This document shows positions 43,664 to 52,830 of a stretch of 57,901 bases of DNA, in pieces. The stretch is taken from assembly GCA_016930595.1 (NCBI GenBank), contig JAFGGJ010000061.1:1-57901 (forward strand), read 5' to 3'. How positions within the stretch are numbered: position 1 is the stretch's first letter; every line of letters begins with the position of its first letter. The notes below the pieces were generated by a model. The model worked only from the letters and a program-made list of their open reading frames with translations. It was not told where the DNA came from and did no database searches. The position numbers and the translations under genes were made by a program. This DNA is from Planctomycetota bacterium. GTDB taxonomy: Bacteria > Planctomycetota > SZUA-567 > JAFGGJ01.

Positions 43664-46579
43664 ATGCGTAAATTACATGCCGTGGCAAGCGTCTGCATGA
43701 TTTCTGTGTTCCTGGCAGGATGGGCCGGATGCAGCAAGCCCCCGCGCCCTGCACCGACTCCGCAACCAGTTCCCCCTTCGGCGCCGGTCGCCACGGTAGC
43801 CCCCGATAACCCTCAGGCCCCCGCAGACGGCATCCCGGACGACCTCGAGAAGCAGGGCGTGGTTATCGACGTCAGGCCGGGGACGGTATTCGCCGCCGAT
43901 AAAACGGTTTTCGGCACCGAAGACGCCGGCGGGCAGGGCGGCGAATCTTCCACCGTCATCCAGGATTTCGAAAAAGATATCCCGCTGAACCCGTGGCCTG
44001 ATACGGGCCGTCTGGAGTTCTCTTCCGACTGGAAGAAAGACGGCGCACGGTCGCTCAGGATCTACGGCGGCACCATGTTCGCCTTCCATGAAATGACGAG
44101 CACCGACTGGAGCTCATACCAGGTGCTTCGCTTCCATACCTACGTCCCCGGCACGAGCGGGGTCGTCATGGGCGTCGAAATCACCGATAACCACACCAGC
44201 TACCATAACCGGCATCAGAACAACGCCAGTGCCCCGGCGGGCGAAGGCGTCGTCGATATCGACATTGGCGGCAAGCTGTGGCGCGGCGAAATCAACCGCC
44301 CTTACCGCGACGTCAAGACCCCCATAGATACCTCCAGCATTACACGTCTGGCCCTTTCGGCCGCCGGAGGCGACGTGTTCGTGGACAGGGTCGAACTCGT
44401 CATGGTGCGCCAGATAAAGACCGACGGCGGTTTCGCCTTCGATTTCGGACGCAAGGGGCAGATGGGTCAGAGCCAGTACATTGAGGTTAACGAGGACACC
44501 GTCTACGACGACGATAAGGGTTTCGGGTTCGACCGGGCCGGCGCCTGGGGCCTTGGCAAGGTCACTCCCTACCCCTCCCCGATGATGGGCAACGGGCTCG
44601 ATTTCCGCGGCCGCAGGTTCAGGGTCCGGCTGCCCGGCGGTCCTTACACGGGATGGATCGTCTTTGAAAGATCCGGTTTCTGGGGCGGTGAACAGGCCGT
44701 CTATGAAAAGGCACGCCTGGCCGTAAACGGCGCCACTGTTCACCAGCACGAACAGTCGGCGGACACGCCTTATTTCGCCTTCCAGGACCTGGAAATCCTG
44801 ACCCAGGAACAGGTCGTCGATATGGTCATGGCCCGCCAGAAAACCGCCGACTTCTCGTTCCGGGCGCTCGCCGGAGTGAATGAATTTGAAATCTCCACGG
44901 AAGGCGTCAAAGGGCTCAACCTGCGCGTGGCAGGTATCGTCATGGCGCCGGATACCGCCGCAGGGCGTGATTTCGTGAAGGCCCACAAGCATCTCCAGCG
45001 CGCCGCCATCCTGCAGGCCCACCGGGTTATCGACAAGTCCGACAGGCGCAGCGACCCGGCCGGTGCGGCGACGCCGCTGCTGGTCCTTCCTCTCTCTTCC
45101 GACTACACCATGCGGCCTGGCGACCGCCCCGCCGAGACCGTCTCGAAACCGGTGCCTGCCCTTCACAGCTACGCCGGGCTCAACGCAGTGCGCCTCATCG
45201 GGCTGTACGCCTCCGGCGAGATGGAACTCGACGCGGCAACATCCCCCCTCAAGGGTCCCGCCGGCGAAATCCCCGCCGCCGCCGTCAGGCTCCTTGTCAA
45301 CAACTACATGCCCATGCGCGATTACGAAACCACCGCCCCCGCCATCGAAACCCTCTACTATCGTCCGATGGACGGCTCCCTGTGGCTGTCGGACAAGGTG
45401 GCCAGGACCATGCTCATCAGCATCGACGTCCCGGACGACGCCGCTCCCGGCCGCTACCGCGGCGTGCTGGAACTCACCGGCTTCCAGAAAGGCATCCTGG
45501 CCGAAGAGCCTCCTCTCAGGGCACGCGTGCTGGTGGAGCTGGTTGTCCACAAGGGCCGCCTGCCGCAGGTCGATTTCCCGAATTCGCTGTTCATGAGCGG
45601 AGTCGCCGTTCCACAGAACCTTATCTCCGACGACGACTTCTGGCGCCTCAGCGAAGACGTCATCAGGATGCTTTCCAGGGCCGGCAAGACCTTCCTTACG
45701 AAAGGCCCGAATTTCCAGGTCGACTGGCAGCAGGACAAGGCCGTCGTCAGCGGCGACGACGTGGTCAGGATGATACGTATCGCCGAACGCTACGGTATGG
45801 CGCAGGCGATAAGCAATTACGGCGGTTTCGACATGCCTCTCAGGCGCCTCCCAGAGCGTCCCGGCATGAGTCCGCAGCAGGTGGCCGACGCCATGTTTGC
45901 GGCGTTCGAAAAATTCCGCCGTGACAATAACCTCCCGCAGTATTACTACTATTCCTACGACGAACCGGGCACGCCCGAGGATTTCGCCCCCGTCAAGGCG
46001 CTCCTGCCCGTCCTCCGCAGCGCAGGTTTCAAGACCATCGGCTATACGTCGATGAACGATCCCGATTCCGCCGACGAGAACCACAGGTTCCTTGCCGAAC
46101 AGACCACCAACCCTTCTTTCAACCTCCATTCCCCCAAGACGCTTGAATACGTTCGCGGGCTCGGCAACGAACCCTGGGTGTACAACAACGGTCTCGGCAG
46201 GTACCACCAGGGCGTCCACCTCTGGCGCAACCACCGCTGCGGCGCTGGCGGCCGTTGCGACTGGATTACCGCCATCATACAGGGCTTCCAGTTCGACACG
46301 CTGGATTCACGCGAGCCGGACAAGTCCTGCATGTACTTCCACAGGAAAACCGGCGTGCTGGTTTCGCCGCGCTTCATGGGTGTCATCGAAGGCGGCCTGG
46401 ACGCGAGGCTTCTCTTCCAACTGGGGAAAAAGGCCGCCTCGACCTCGCCCGTATCTGCAAAAATACAGGCCCTGTTCAAGGAACTTGACGCCGGGCCCTA
46501 CCGCGACCCCGCCATGTCCTGGGAGGAACTGGAAGACCTCCGCACCCGCATGATACGGCTTCTCGACGAAGCATCCTGA
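43664..46579 (+). CDS. Secreted DUF4091-like glycosidase-like lipoprotein
   Basis: The 971-residue protein starts at ATG 43664 after GGAGGGAGAG. The signal ends in a lipoprotein-like cysteine (FLAGWAGC), then a Pro-rich tether. Residues ~95-260 and ~265-440 are beta-sandwich carbohydrate-binding-like regions, ~470-660 an accessory sheet, and ~665-940 a barrel-like domain with YYYYSYDEPGTPEDF (D766-E767-P768). This is the third DUF4091-type architecture in the window with a DEP motif at the same relative place. It has its own intergenic region with a weak TTGATT/TATAGA promoter. Substrate unknown. Confidence 0.7.
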   Translation: MRKLHAVASVCMISVFLAGWAGCSKPPRPAPTPQPVPPSAPVATVAPDNPQAPADGIPDDLEKQGVVIDVRPGTVFAADKTVFGTEDAGGQGGESSTVIQDFEKDIPLNPWPDTGRLEFSSDWKKDGARSLRIYGGTMFAFHEMTSTDWSSYQVLRFHTYVPGTSGVVMGVEITDNHTSYHNRHQNNASAPAGEGVVDIDIGGKLWRGEINRPYRDVKTPIDTSSITRLALSAAGGDVFVDRVELVMVRQIKTDGGFAFDFGRKGQMGQSQYIEVNEDTVYDDDKGFGFDRAGAWGLGKVTPYPSPMMGNGLDFRGRRFRVRLPGGPYTGWIVFERSGFWGGEQAVYEKARLAVNGATVHQHEQSADTPYFAFQDLEILTQEQVVDMVMARQKTADFSFRALAGVNEFEISTEGVKGLNLRVAGIVMAPDTAAGRDFVKAHKHLQRAAILQAHRVIDKSDRRSDPAGAATPLLVLPLSSDYTMRPGDRPAETVSKPVPALHSYAGLNAVRLIGLYASGEMELDAATSPLKGPAGEIPAAAVRLLVNNYMPMRDYETTAPAIETLYYRPMDGSLWLSDKVARTMLISIDVPDDAAPGRYRGVLELTGFQKGILAEEPPLRARVLVELVVHKGRLPQVDFPNSLFMSGVAVPQNLISDDDFWRLSEDVIRMLSRAGKTFLTKGPNFQVDWQQDKAVVSGDDVVRMIRIAERYGMAQAISNYGGFDMPLRRLPERPGMSPQQVADAMFAAFEKFRRDNNLPQYYYYSYDEPGTPEDFAPVKALLPVLRSAGFKTIGYTSMNDPDSADENHRFLAEQTTNPSFNLHSPKTLEYVRGLGNEPWVYNNGLGRYHQGVHLWRNHRCGAGGRCDWITAIIQGFQFDTLDSREPDKSCMYFHRKTGVLVSPRFMGVIEGGLDARLLFQLGKKAASTSPVSAKIQALFKELDAGPYRDPAMSWEELEDLRTRMIRLLDEAS

Positions 46580-46611
46580 CACACGCCCTGGCGGCGGCCC
46601 CCCGGGCGGCC

Positions 46612-47631
46612 CTAGAGCGCCCTTACGGGTACCCTTCTGCCCTTGCGGGAGCTTTCTATCGCCCCGAAGACCATCGCAAGACTCTTGATGTTGTCGTGAC
46701 ACTCGCTCTGCGGAACGCCGCCGCCGCGCAGGAACACCAGCATTTCACGCAGGGCGCCGCGCATCGTGTCGTGCTTCAACGGCGATTTCACCACCTTCAG
46801 CGGCTTGTGCGGGCGGATGAAACCTTTCTTCCCCGCCAGAACTTCCCCGCGCGGCTCGGCGTCGTTGTCGTACACGAGCGTCCCGCGGTCGCCTATGATC
46901 CGCCAGTTCCCGTTCCAGCTCGTGTGGCATCCTTCCGAACACCACGACCCACGATACGCGAAGAACACGTTGTCGGTCATTTCGAATATGCAGTTCGCCG
47001 CCACGTCTCCCTTGTACCAGGACCCCTTCGGGTTAAACTCCCGGGCGTAGACCGCCGCCGGATCCTTGCCGCACAGCATCCGGGCGAGGTCGAAGTGATG
47101 GATAGCCATGTCGAGTATCAGGGGGCTTTCCATCGCGTCGCGGAACCCCCCGAAGTGCGCCGCCAGAAAAAAGTCGCAGTTCAGCGTGCTTACCGTGCCG
47201 AGCGCTCCCTTCGACACCGTCCGGGCGATCCGGTCGTGCAGCCTGTTCCACCGGCGCGACTGGCTTACCATGTAAAGCTTGCCCGTCTGCTCCGATGTCC
47301 TTACCATCTTCCTCGCCTCGGCCATGCTCGCCGCCATGGGCTTTTCACCGATGACGTGCAGCCCTGCCCTCAGCCCGGCACATACCACTTTGCAGTGAGC
47401 TTCCGGAATAGTGAGGTCCACCAGAAAATCGGCACGCGTGTCCCGCAGCGTCGCAGGGAGGCTGTCCGACGCCTTCGCACCGCGCAGCCCGTATTTCTCT
47501 ATCTGCGCCTCGGCGGCATCCCTGCGGATATCCACCACCGCTGCCACCTTCACCTTCTCCGCCTGCAATGGAGGAAACCACGCGTTCGATATCGAACCAG
47601 CCCCCGCTACTATCGCTACAGGTGCCGCCAT
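46612..47631 (-). CDS. Gfo/Idh/MocA family oxidoreductase
   Basis: The 339-residue protein has an N-terminal Rossmann fold (VAIVAGAGSISNAWFP), the family motif GEKPMAA (residue ~95) and the C-terminal substrate-site motif DMAIHHFD (catalytic His). These NAD(P)-dependent enzymes oxidise or reduce sugars and polyols. GGAGG precedes the ATG by 8 bp. It follows the beta-propeller gene by 35 bp on the same strand, so the two are likely co-expressed. It converges with the DUF4091-like lipoprotein. Substrate not known. Confidence 0.85.
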   Translation of the reverse strand: MAAPVAIVAGAGSISNAWFPPLQAEKVKVAAVVDIRRDAAEAQIEKYGLRGAKASDSLPATLRDTRADFLVDLTIPEAHCKVVCAGLRAGLHVIGEKPMAASMAEARKMVRTSEQTGKLYMVSQSRRWNRLHDRIARTVSKGALGTVSTLNCDFFLAAHFGGFRDAMESPLILDMAIHHFDLARMLCGKDPAAVYAREFNPKGSWYKGDVAANCIFEMTDNVFFAYRGSWCSEGCHTSWNGNWRIIGDRGTLVYDNDAEPRGEVLAGKKGFIRPHKPLKVVKSPLKHDTMRGALREMLVFLRGGGVPQSECHDNIKSLAMVFGAIESSRKGRRVPVRAL

Positions 47632-47666
47632 GCCGCTGCCCTCCTGTTCCCTGCCGTCCGCCGCAG

Positions 47667-48761
47667 TTACAGAATTATTTCCCAGATGTATCCGGACCTG
47701 TTCGGCACGTCCGTCTCCGCCAGGTAGAAACTCCCCTCATGGTACATCAGGTCGTGCGGACGGTAGCATTTCGTCCCGTCCTCAGCTTCCAGGTGCCCCA
47801 GGAACTCCCAGCTCCGCTTCTTCCTGTCGTAACGGACCATGTGCGTCACGTCCCGGTCTCCCCCGGCGCCGTAAATGAGTCCGTCCGGCCCCAGGCATAT
47901 GCCCGGCATGCGGTTGTGCGTGGTCGGCCGTCCGACGTACTCGCTGTCCGCCGTTTCAGGATCCAGCCTGTACAGTTCGCCCAGCGCCGTGCCCACGTAC
48001 ATGAACCCGTCTCCGCCGTTTATCATGCTGTCTATCGGTCCGGCCCCGTAGTACATCACGTTCGCCGCAGCGCCGGCGCTCTCCATGGCCTTCTCGTAGA
48101 ACACGTAGTCCATTTTCTCCGGGTCGAAACAGCACCACTTGTGTCCGTGCTCGTATGTGCTCCAGCAGCGCCCCGCATCGTCCAGGGCGGCGATGTGCGG
48201 TATCGAATCAACGAATATGTCGCGCACTATCCTGCGTTCCTTCACGTCGAATACCCCGAACGACTGCGCCCTGTAGCCGAAGAAATACAACAGCCCGCGT
48301 GCCGCGTCGTACACCGACGCCTGCGCGTACTGCCCCGGCCTGTTCTGTCCCAGGACTTCCAGTTCCCCGCCGTCTATGTGGTAACGGGTGAACTTGCCGC
48401 CGGGCGCGTACGCAAGCTTCGATATGGGCGACAGCGTGGACGTCGCAAAAACCAGCGACCTGTCGCTGCCGTCGTACCACAGCCCACGGTGTATCTTGTG
48501 TTCGTTTTCTTCGTATATCTCCGGGTATCCGCAGGACCGGATCTTCTTCGTCTTGAGATCCAGCGCCAGCAGAAAATCCCCGGCGTAGTGCGTGCATCCG
48601 AAATACAACGTGTCGTCCACGACGTCCCTGCACAGGGACGTCATCTCGTACCTGTCCTTGCGGAGTTCCGGGTTCTCCTGCAGCAGCTTGTACATCTCGC
48701 GCTCGCCGACCGCCTCGTACCCTTCTGCAAAATTCTTGAAACAGTGATACCGTATCTTCAT
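47667..48761 (-). CDS. Beta-propeller protein of unknown function
   Basis: The 364-residue protein starts at ATG 48761 with AGG upstream; a longer in-frame extension lacks a site and overlaps the promoter. It has repeated blades with short strands and turns such as LFFGYRAQSFGVFDVKER-like and YVGTALGELYRLDPETADS motifs, as in SMP-30/NHL-like or lactonase-like propellers. No signal peptide. It sits with a Gfo/Idh/MocA oxidoreductase, so a role in sugar or lactone metabolism is possible. No catalytic residues could be assigned. Confidence 0.65.
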   Translation of the reverse strand: MKIRYHCFKNFAEGYEAVGEREMYKLLQENPELRKDRYEMTSLCRDVVDDTLYFGCTHYAGDFLLALDLKTKKIRSCGYPEIYEENEHKIHRGLWYDGSDRSLVFATSTLSPISKLAYAPGGKFTRYHIDGGELEVLGQNRPGQYAQASVYDAARGLLYFFGYRAQSFGVFDVKERRIVRDIFVDSIPHIAALDDAGRCWSTYEHGHKWCCFDPEKMDYVFYEKAMESAGAAANVMYYGAGPIDSMINGGDGFMYVGTALGELYRLDPETADSEYVGRPTTHNRMPGICLGPDGLIYGAGGDRDVTHMVRYDRKKRSWEFLGHLEAEDGTKCYRPHDLMYHEGSFYLAETDVPNRSGYIWEIIL

Positions 48762-48816
48762 GGAAAGCCTGCCTTTCTTCGCACCGCCCGGCGTCGTACG
48801 GAGCGGGGTCACCCTA

Positions 48817-48844
48817 TCTTTATCAGGCGAAGATGCCGCCGCAA
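48817..48844 (-). promoter_or_regulatory. Possible promoter for the beta-propeller gene
   Basis: Minus-strand TTGCGG (48839-48844), 16-bp spacer, TAAAGA (48817-48822). The match is modest. Confidence 0.3.
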
Positions 48845-48900
48845 GATATAAAAGCGGCATAATTCCACGCCCCCCTCACCCCCCACGTCCCCAAAATACA

Positions 48901-48956
48901 GAACCCACCCTCGACAGGTGGGTTCCGTACCGGGCCGGTCCTGCCGGACCGGCCCG
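48901..48956 (-). terminator. Tandem-hairpin terminator downstream of the SWIB gene
   Basis: Two perfect inverted repeats follow the SWIB stop: an 11-bp stem with a TGCC/GGCA loop (48931-48956) and a 9-bp stem of GAACCCACC with a 7-nt loop (48901-48925). On the minus strand the second is followed by TGTATTTT. This strongly suggests transcription termination of the SWIB gene. Confidence 0.7.
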
Positions 48957-48985
48957 CGTGTGCGTCAATACTGGTGCTTCTGTGC

Positions 48986-49267
48986 TTAGCGCAGGTGCTT
49001 GCTTACAAGCTTCGCAAGCTCAAACATCGTCACCTGGCCCTTGCCCCCGAATACCACGCGGAGCTTCGCGTCCGCGTTGATATTCCGCTTGTTCACCTTG
49101 TCCTGCAGGCCGTTCTTCTTGATGTAGTCCCACATCTTCTTGACGGCTTGCGTCCTGGGCAGCGGATTGCTGCCGATGACCGCGGCAAGGTCCGCGCTCG
49201 GAGTCAGGGGCTTCATGAACGCCGGGTTGGGCTTGCGCTTCGACTTGGCCTTCTTCTTCTTTGCCAT
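48986..49267 (-). CDS. SWIB/MDM2-domain protein
   Basis: The 93-residue protein has a Lys/Arg-rich tail (residues 1-14) and then a complete SWIB domain: FMKPLTPSADLAAVIG, PLPRTQAVKKMWDYIKKNGL, DAKLRVVF and MFELAKLVSKHL. SWIB domains are common in eukaryotic chromatin factors and in Chlamydia and related PVC bacteria, where they are linked to DNA condensation. The basic tail fits nucleic-acid binding. It is monocistronic with a strong promoter, a GAAGGAGGAAC ribosome site and a hairpin terminator, suggesting high expression. Confidence 0.9.
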   Translation of the reverse strand: MAKKKKAKSKRKPNPAFMKPLTPSADLAAVIGSNPLPRTQAVKKMWDYIKKNGLQDKVNKRNINADAKLRVVFGGKGQVTMFELAKLVSKHLR

Positions 49268-49322
49268 AATGTTCCTCCTTCAGATTTCCGGTTTTTTTCG
49301 AACTGCCTTCCCGTCGCCCGAA

Positions 49323-49350
49323 AGTATATTGCTCTCTCGAGCGAAGTCAA
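49323..49350 (-). promoter_or_regulatory. Strong promoter for the SWIB gene
   Basis: Minus-strand TTGACT (49345-49350), 16-bp spacer, TATACT (49323-49328), ~56 bp before the start codon. Confidence 0.7.
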
Positions 49351-49369
49351 CACAAGTTTCCTCTCTCGA
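49332..49369. repeat. Direct repeat flanking the SWIB promoter
   Basis: CTCTCTCGA occurs at 49332-49340 and at 49361-49369, 29 bp apart, one copy inside the spacer and one upstream of the -35. It may be a regulator site. Confidence 0.35.
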
Positions 49370-49412
49370 AGCAAATACACGCCCAGGAACGCGAGAGCGG
49401 TGTCACGCGCGT

Positions 49413-50540
49413 TCAATATTTCAATGCCGCTTCGGCAATCTCGTATGCCGCCTTCGGGCGGCCCAGCCGCGCAGCGTTCCTCTTCAGAAAACTCATCCGC
49501 TTGCCGTCTCCCAGCAGTCTTTCGATCTTGTGCGCCAGCGTCGCAGTGCTGTTTATCTTTACCGCCGCCCCGCTTTCCAGCAGGTAGTCGCTGTTGTGCG
49601 CCTCCTGTCCGGGTATCGGGTTGATTATCGCCATCGGCGTCCCGCGCGCCAGGCTCTCCGACGAGGTCAGCCCTCCGGGTTTCGACAGCACGAGGTCCGC
49701 CGCCGCCATCAGCTCGTCCATCCTGTCGGTGTATCCCAGCACCTTCAGGCGGTGCCTCCCCGGCGCACTGAGACCTTCCAGCCGGCTGCGGGCCTTCTCG
49801 TTGCGGCCGGCCACCACCACCAGCTGCACCGGGATCGCCGTCTCCAGTACACTGCGGGCTATCTCCTCTATCGGGCCGACCCCGAACCCTCCTGCCAGTT
49901 GCAGGATGACCGGCACGTCGCCGGCAAGGCCGTGCTCGGCGCGGCACTGCTGTTTCCTCTTCTTCACGCTGAACACCGGGTGTATCGGGATGCCCGTCAC
50001 GCTGATCCGCCCGGGCTCCACGCCGAGCGCCGCCAGGTATGCCGCCCCTTCTTCGGTGGCCGTAAAGTATCTTTCCGCAGGTTCGGCCGCCCATACCCGG
50101 TGCGTGTCGAAATCCGTCGTCACCACGAAATGCGGCGTCTCGAGTTTCCCCTTCCTCCGGCGCGACGCGATGATCTCCGCCGGAAGAAAATGCGTGTTCA
50201 GCACAAGGTCGTACTTCTCGGCGCCCAGCTTCTTCAGCAGCTTGCCCATGTTGAGCCGTTCCAGCAGGATTCGCAGCCTCTCGCGCTTCGGATTCTTCTT
50301 TTTCGACGGCCCGTCCATGGCGTCGTACAGGTAGCCGAAGACCCTCGGTGCACGGTTCACCAGTTCCAGGTAGCTCTTCCGGTACAGGTTGCGGAAACCG
50401 GCCGTCGTCAGGTTCAGCACGTCTTCGTTCGTCACTTCGACCCCGCCGTCCAGCTCCCTTATGGCCAGCTCCAGCGCTTCGGCCGCCCTCAGGTGCCCGG
50501 CTCCCACGGATGCCGATAGTATCAGTATCTTCCTGGCCAT
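49413..50540 (-). CDS. MGDG-synthase-like GT-B glycosyltransferase
   Basis: The 375-residue protein has the MGDG_synth N-terminus (ILILSASVGAGHLRAAEALE), TDFDTHRVWAAEP, and C-terminal donor-site motifs (ILQLAGGFGVGPIEE, LSKPGGLTSSESLARG, NPIPGQEAHNSDYL), as in diacylglycerol glucosyl/galactosyltransferases (UgtP/MGD). It likely glycosylates a membrane lipid using a UDP-sugar. The start 5 bp after the phosphatase stop indicates coupling. The first Arg-rich segment of an upstream extension is discarded in favour of the ATG at 50540. Confidence 0.85.
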   Translation of the reverse strand: MARKILILSASVGAGHLRAAEALELAIRELDGGVEVTNEDVLNLTTAGFRNLYRKSYLELVNRAPRVFGYLYDAMDGPSKKKNPKRERLRILLERLNMGKLLKKLGAEKYDLVLNTHFLPAEIIASRRRKGKLETPHFVVTTDFDTHRVWAAEPAERYFTATEEGAAYLAALGVEPGRISVTGIPIHPVFSVKKRKQQCRAEHGLAGDVPVILQLAGGFGVGPIEEIARSVLETAIPVQLVVVAGRNEKARSRLEGLSAPGRHRLKVLGYTDRMDELMAAADLVLSKPGGLTSSESLARGTPMAIINPIPGQEAHNSDYLLESGAAVKINSTATLAHKIERLLGDGKRMSFLKRNAARLGRPKAAYEIAEAALKY

Positions 50541-50544
50541 CCGT

Positions 50545-51168
50545 TCACCGGCCTTCCCGTCCCGCCGCCTCTTCCAGCTTCGCGCGCACGGCCTTCGCAT
50601 CGAAGCTCTTCACGTACGCCGGGATATCCTTCCAGATCTTGTGGAAGCCGTAGCCTCCTTCCGTCATTTCCGCAAGCGCATCCTCGTTGCTCCAGCCTTC
50701 GACCGCCATCCTGTAGACCGCCACCATCATGCCGGTGCGATCCGCCCCGTGCTGGCAATGGATGAAATACGGCGCTCCGGACTTGTCCGTCAGCGCCTTC
50801 AGCACCTCCAGCACTTCGGCATCGTCGGGATCGCCGGCCGTGCATCTCACGTGCACGTAGCCGATGTCCGTGTCGCCTATCTCGTCCCTGTCCGAATGCG
50901 CGGACCTGAGGCTCACGACGGTCTTTATCCCCATCTTCTTCAGCGTTCTTATGCCTTCGGCCGTCGGCTGTTCGCCCCGGTAGAGATCCTCGCTTACCTT
51001 GTAGAAATTGCCCAGTCCAGGACCTTCCATCGGCACGGCCCACCTGGGGTTCCGTTCCGCCTCTCCGTGCACGGCCCCGTTCGCCCCGGTGGCCTCAGGA
51101 GGCTTCCTGCACGAACATGAAATCCCCGCGAGAATCACCGCCGCCGCCATGTATCTCGTTCCTGTCAT
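50545..51168 (-). CDS. Dual-specificity-like protein tyrosine phosphatase, lipoprotein-like
   Basis: The 207-residue protein has a lipoprotein-like signal (AAAVILAGISCSC), a conserved FYKVSEDLYRGEQPT opening, and the phosphatase loop HCQHGADRTG (C138 nucleophile, R144; Cx5R). The general-acid Asp is likely in the CTAGDPDD segment. Such proteins hydrolyse phosphotyrosine, phosphoinositides or polyphosphates. It is exported, so the substrate may be a lipid phosphate, which would fit its neighbours (glycolipid synthase, Wzi-like). AAAGGA precedes the ATG. Confidence 0.8.
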   Translation of the reverse strand: MTGTRYMAAAVILAGISCSCRKPPEATGANGAVHGEAERNPRWAVPMEGPGLGNFYKVSEDLYRGEQPTAEGIRTLKKMGIKTVVSLRSAHSDRDEIGDTDIGYVHVRCTAGDPDDAEVLEVLKALTDKSGAPYFIHCQHGADRTGMMVAVYRMAVEGWSNEDALAEMTEGGYGFHKIWKDIPAYVKSFDAKAVRAKLEEAAGREGR

Positions 51169-51193
51169 CGCTTGTCCTTTCCCGGTCCCGCTC

Positions 51194-52732
51194 TCAGTAC
51201 CTCCACGTCGCCGTGACGGATATCCTCCCCCCCCGGGTCTCCGCCCCCTCCACAAGCCCCGCATTCCTTGTCTCGACGGCGGCGCACGTCACCTCCAGGG
51301 CGTTCCTCTCCCCGAAATCCAGTCCCATGCCAAAGCTGTACTCCCTGCGTTCTTCCGGGTACGCCTGCGACAGTTCCCTTTCCTCGTAGTCATACCCCAG
51401 CCTGAACCTCACCCTGTCGCCCGCTTCTATGCCCAGTTCGATGAACAGGTCGCGGGCGTCCGTCCCCATGTGGTGCCCCATGATCCGTCCGTAATACGTG
51501 TAGCCCGACGTGTATATGGAATGATTGTACCACACCCCGTCCGCGCCTCCATGCCCCCCCATGTACGTGTCGGCGTACTCCGCCCGCAAAGTGATCCTGC
51601 GGTTTCCGCCGATCTCCGGCAGGTACACCCCGGCCAGCAGTGCCTGTTTCGTGAAGTACACAGGGTCGGCCTGGTCTTCGCCGCCGAGTTCCCCGTAAAT
51701 GCGTACGGGCTGTCCCCAAAGGCGCGTGTCCCAGCAGATGTACGCCGAAGCCAGCTGGTTCCCGGGCTGCCCGGGGGTGTTCTCGTTCCTTGCCGTTATG
51801 ACGTCCCACAGCGTGGACAGCGTCGCCTCGCGCCCTTCCCCGCCGAACATGGCGGTTCGCATGAGCCCCAGTTCGAGCCCCGGCGTCGGCCTGCACGAAA
51901 ACCTCATGCCCAGAAGATACGGCTCCGGCACCGCCCGGTCCACTTCCAGCCGCGTCATGAACGCTTCCAGGTTCACCAGCCCCACGAACGACAGAAGCCC
52001 CGGTGCAAGCAGCGGCTCTTCCGTACCCACTCTCACGAGGTCGAACGGGCGGGCGTTGTTCGACAGCAGCAGCGATCCATGCCTGCCCGGTCCCCACCAC
52101 AGCGATTCCCTCCCCGCCTCGACGTACCACTTGCGCAAGCCGAGCTTCAGCACGGCTTCCTCCACGCGCCCGGCCGCCGCCGCTTCTCCGCCGGCGTCCC
52201 TTTCCAGCCAGCGGCCTTCCCAGTACAGGCTGCCGCTCAGTTTCCATTTCCTGAAGCCCAGCCCTCCCCCGACGTACACGTTGCTTCCCTCGTGGTATTC
52301 CCGCCCCCTGTCGTTGTACGGGTCCCAGTCCCTGTCGTGCAGCGTGTAGCTCAGCCGCGCGCTTTCCAGCGGCTTGATCCACCTCTCGCTCCCCCCGGCC
52401 TCCTCTTCCTCGATCTCCGCGGCGAATTCCCTGGCCGCCTCCACGGTCGCTTCTTCCATGTCGCCGCCGGGAATTGCTCCGGCTTCGCGCTGAGCCTCCA
52501 CGACCAGCCTCGCCGCCCTGCGCCTCGAAAAAGGCCTCCCGGTCAGGCTGCCGCTCGGCAGAAGCCCCGAAGCCTGCAGCTGCTCGAAGAATTCGTACGC
52601 CCGCGACTCGACCGGCACGTTGGTCTCTCCACGGGCCGGCCACATGCCCGCCGCCGCCGCCATGATCACGAAAAGACGCGCCGCCCGCCCGGCCCGCCTG
52701 CCCCTTCCCTTGGTTTCCGCCGCATCGCTCAA
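51194..52732 (-). CDS. Capsule-assembly Wzi-like outer-membrane beta-barrel protein
   Basis: The 512-residue protein has an Arg-rich N-terminus and signal-like segment (LFVIMAAAAGMWPARG), then a long series of amphipathic strands. The hallmark WWGPGRHGSLLLSNNARPF of Wzi proteins is near residue 210, and the chain ends in an aromatic residue (ATWRY), as in outer-membrane barrels. Wzi anchors capsular polysaccharide at the cell surface. The only available start in frame is a TTG at 52732 with poor spacing, so the exact N-terminus is uncertain. It is 25 bp upstream of the phosphatase gene. Confidence 0.75.
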   Translation of the reverse strand: MSDAAETKGRGRRAGRAARLFVIMAAAAGMWPARGETNVPVESRAYEFFEQLQASGLLPSGSLTGRPFSRRRAARLVVEAQREAGAIPGGDMEEATVEAAREFAAEIEEEEAGGSERWIKPLESARLSYTLHDRDWDPYNDRGREYHEGSNVYVGGGLGFRKWKLSGSLYWEGRWLERDAGGEAAAAGRVEEAVLKLGLRKWYVEAGRESLWWGPGRHGSLLLSNNARPFDLVRVGTEEPLLAPGLLSFVGLVNLEAFMTRLEVDRAVPEPYLLGMRFSCRPTPGLELGLMRTAMFGGEGREATLSTLWDVITARNENTPGQPGNQLASAYICWDTRLWGQPVRIYGELGGEDQADPVYFTKQALLAGVYLPEIGGNRRITLRAEYADTYMGGHGGADGVWYNHSIYTSGYTYYGRIMGHHMGTDARDLFIELGIEAGDRVRFRLGYDYEERELSQAYPEERREYSFGMGLDFGERNALEVTCAAVETRNAGLVEGAETRGGRISVTATWRY

Positions 52733-52786
52733 TTCCTGGTCCCCGCGCGGGCCGTGTCCGTTGTTCTCCCGCCCGCAGAGCGCGGC

Positions 52787-52795
52787 ATTGTATCA
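52787..52795 (-). promoter_or_regulatory. Extended -10 element upstream of the Wzi-like gene
   Basis: Minus-strand TGATACAAT (TGn plus TACAAT) with no clear -35; ~55 bp before the proposed start. Confidence 0.35.
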
Positions 52796-52830
52796 TGTCC
52801 CCGCCAGTAATGCCGTCCCGGAACGGCGGT

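Noticed and set aside
44114..46234. 706-codon minus-strand frame
   Set aside because: Antisense to the DUF4091-like lipoprotein; His/Val/Gly-rich with no domain.
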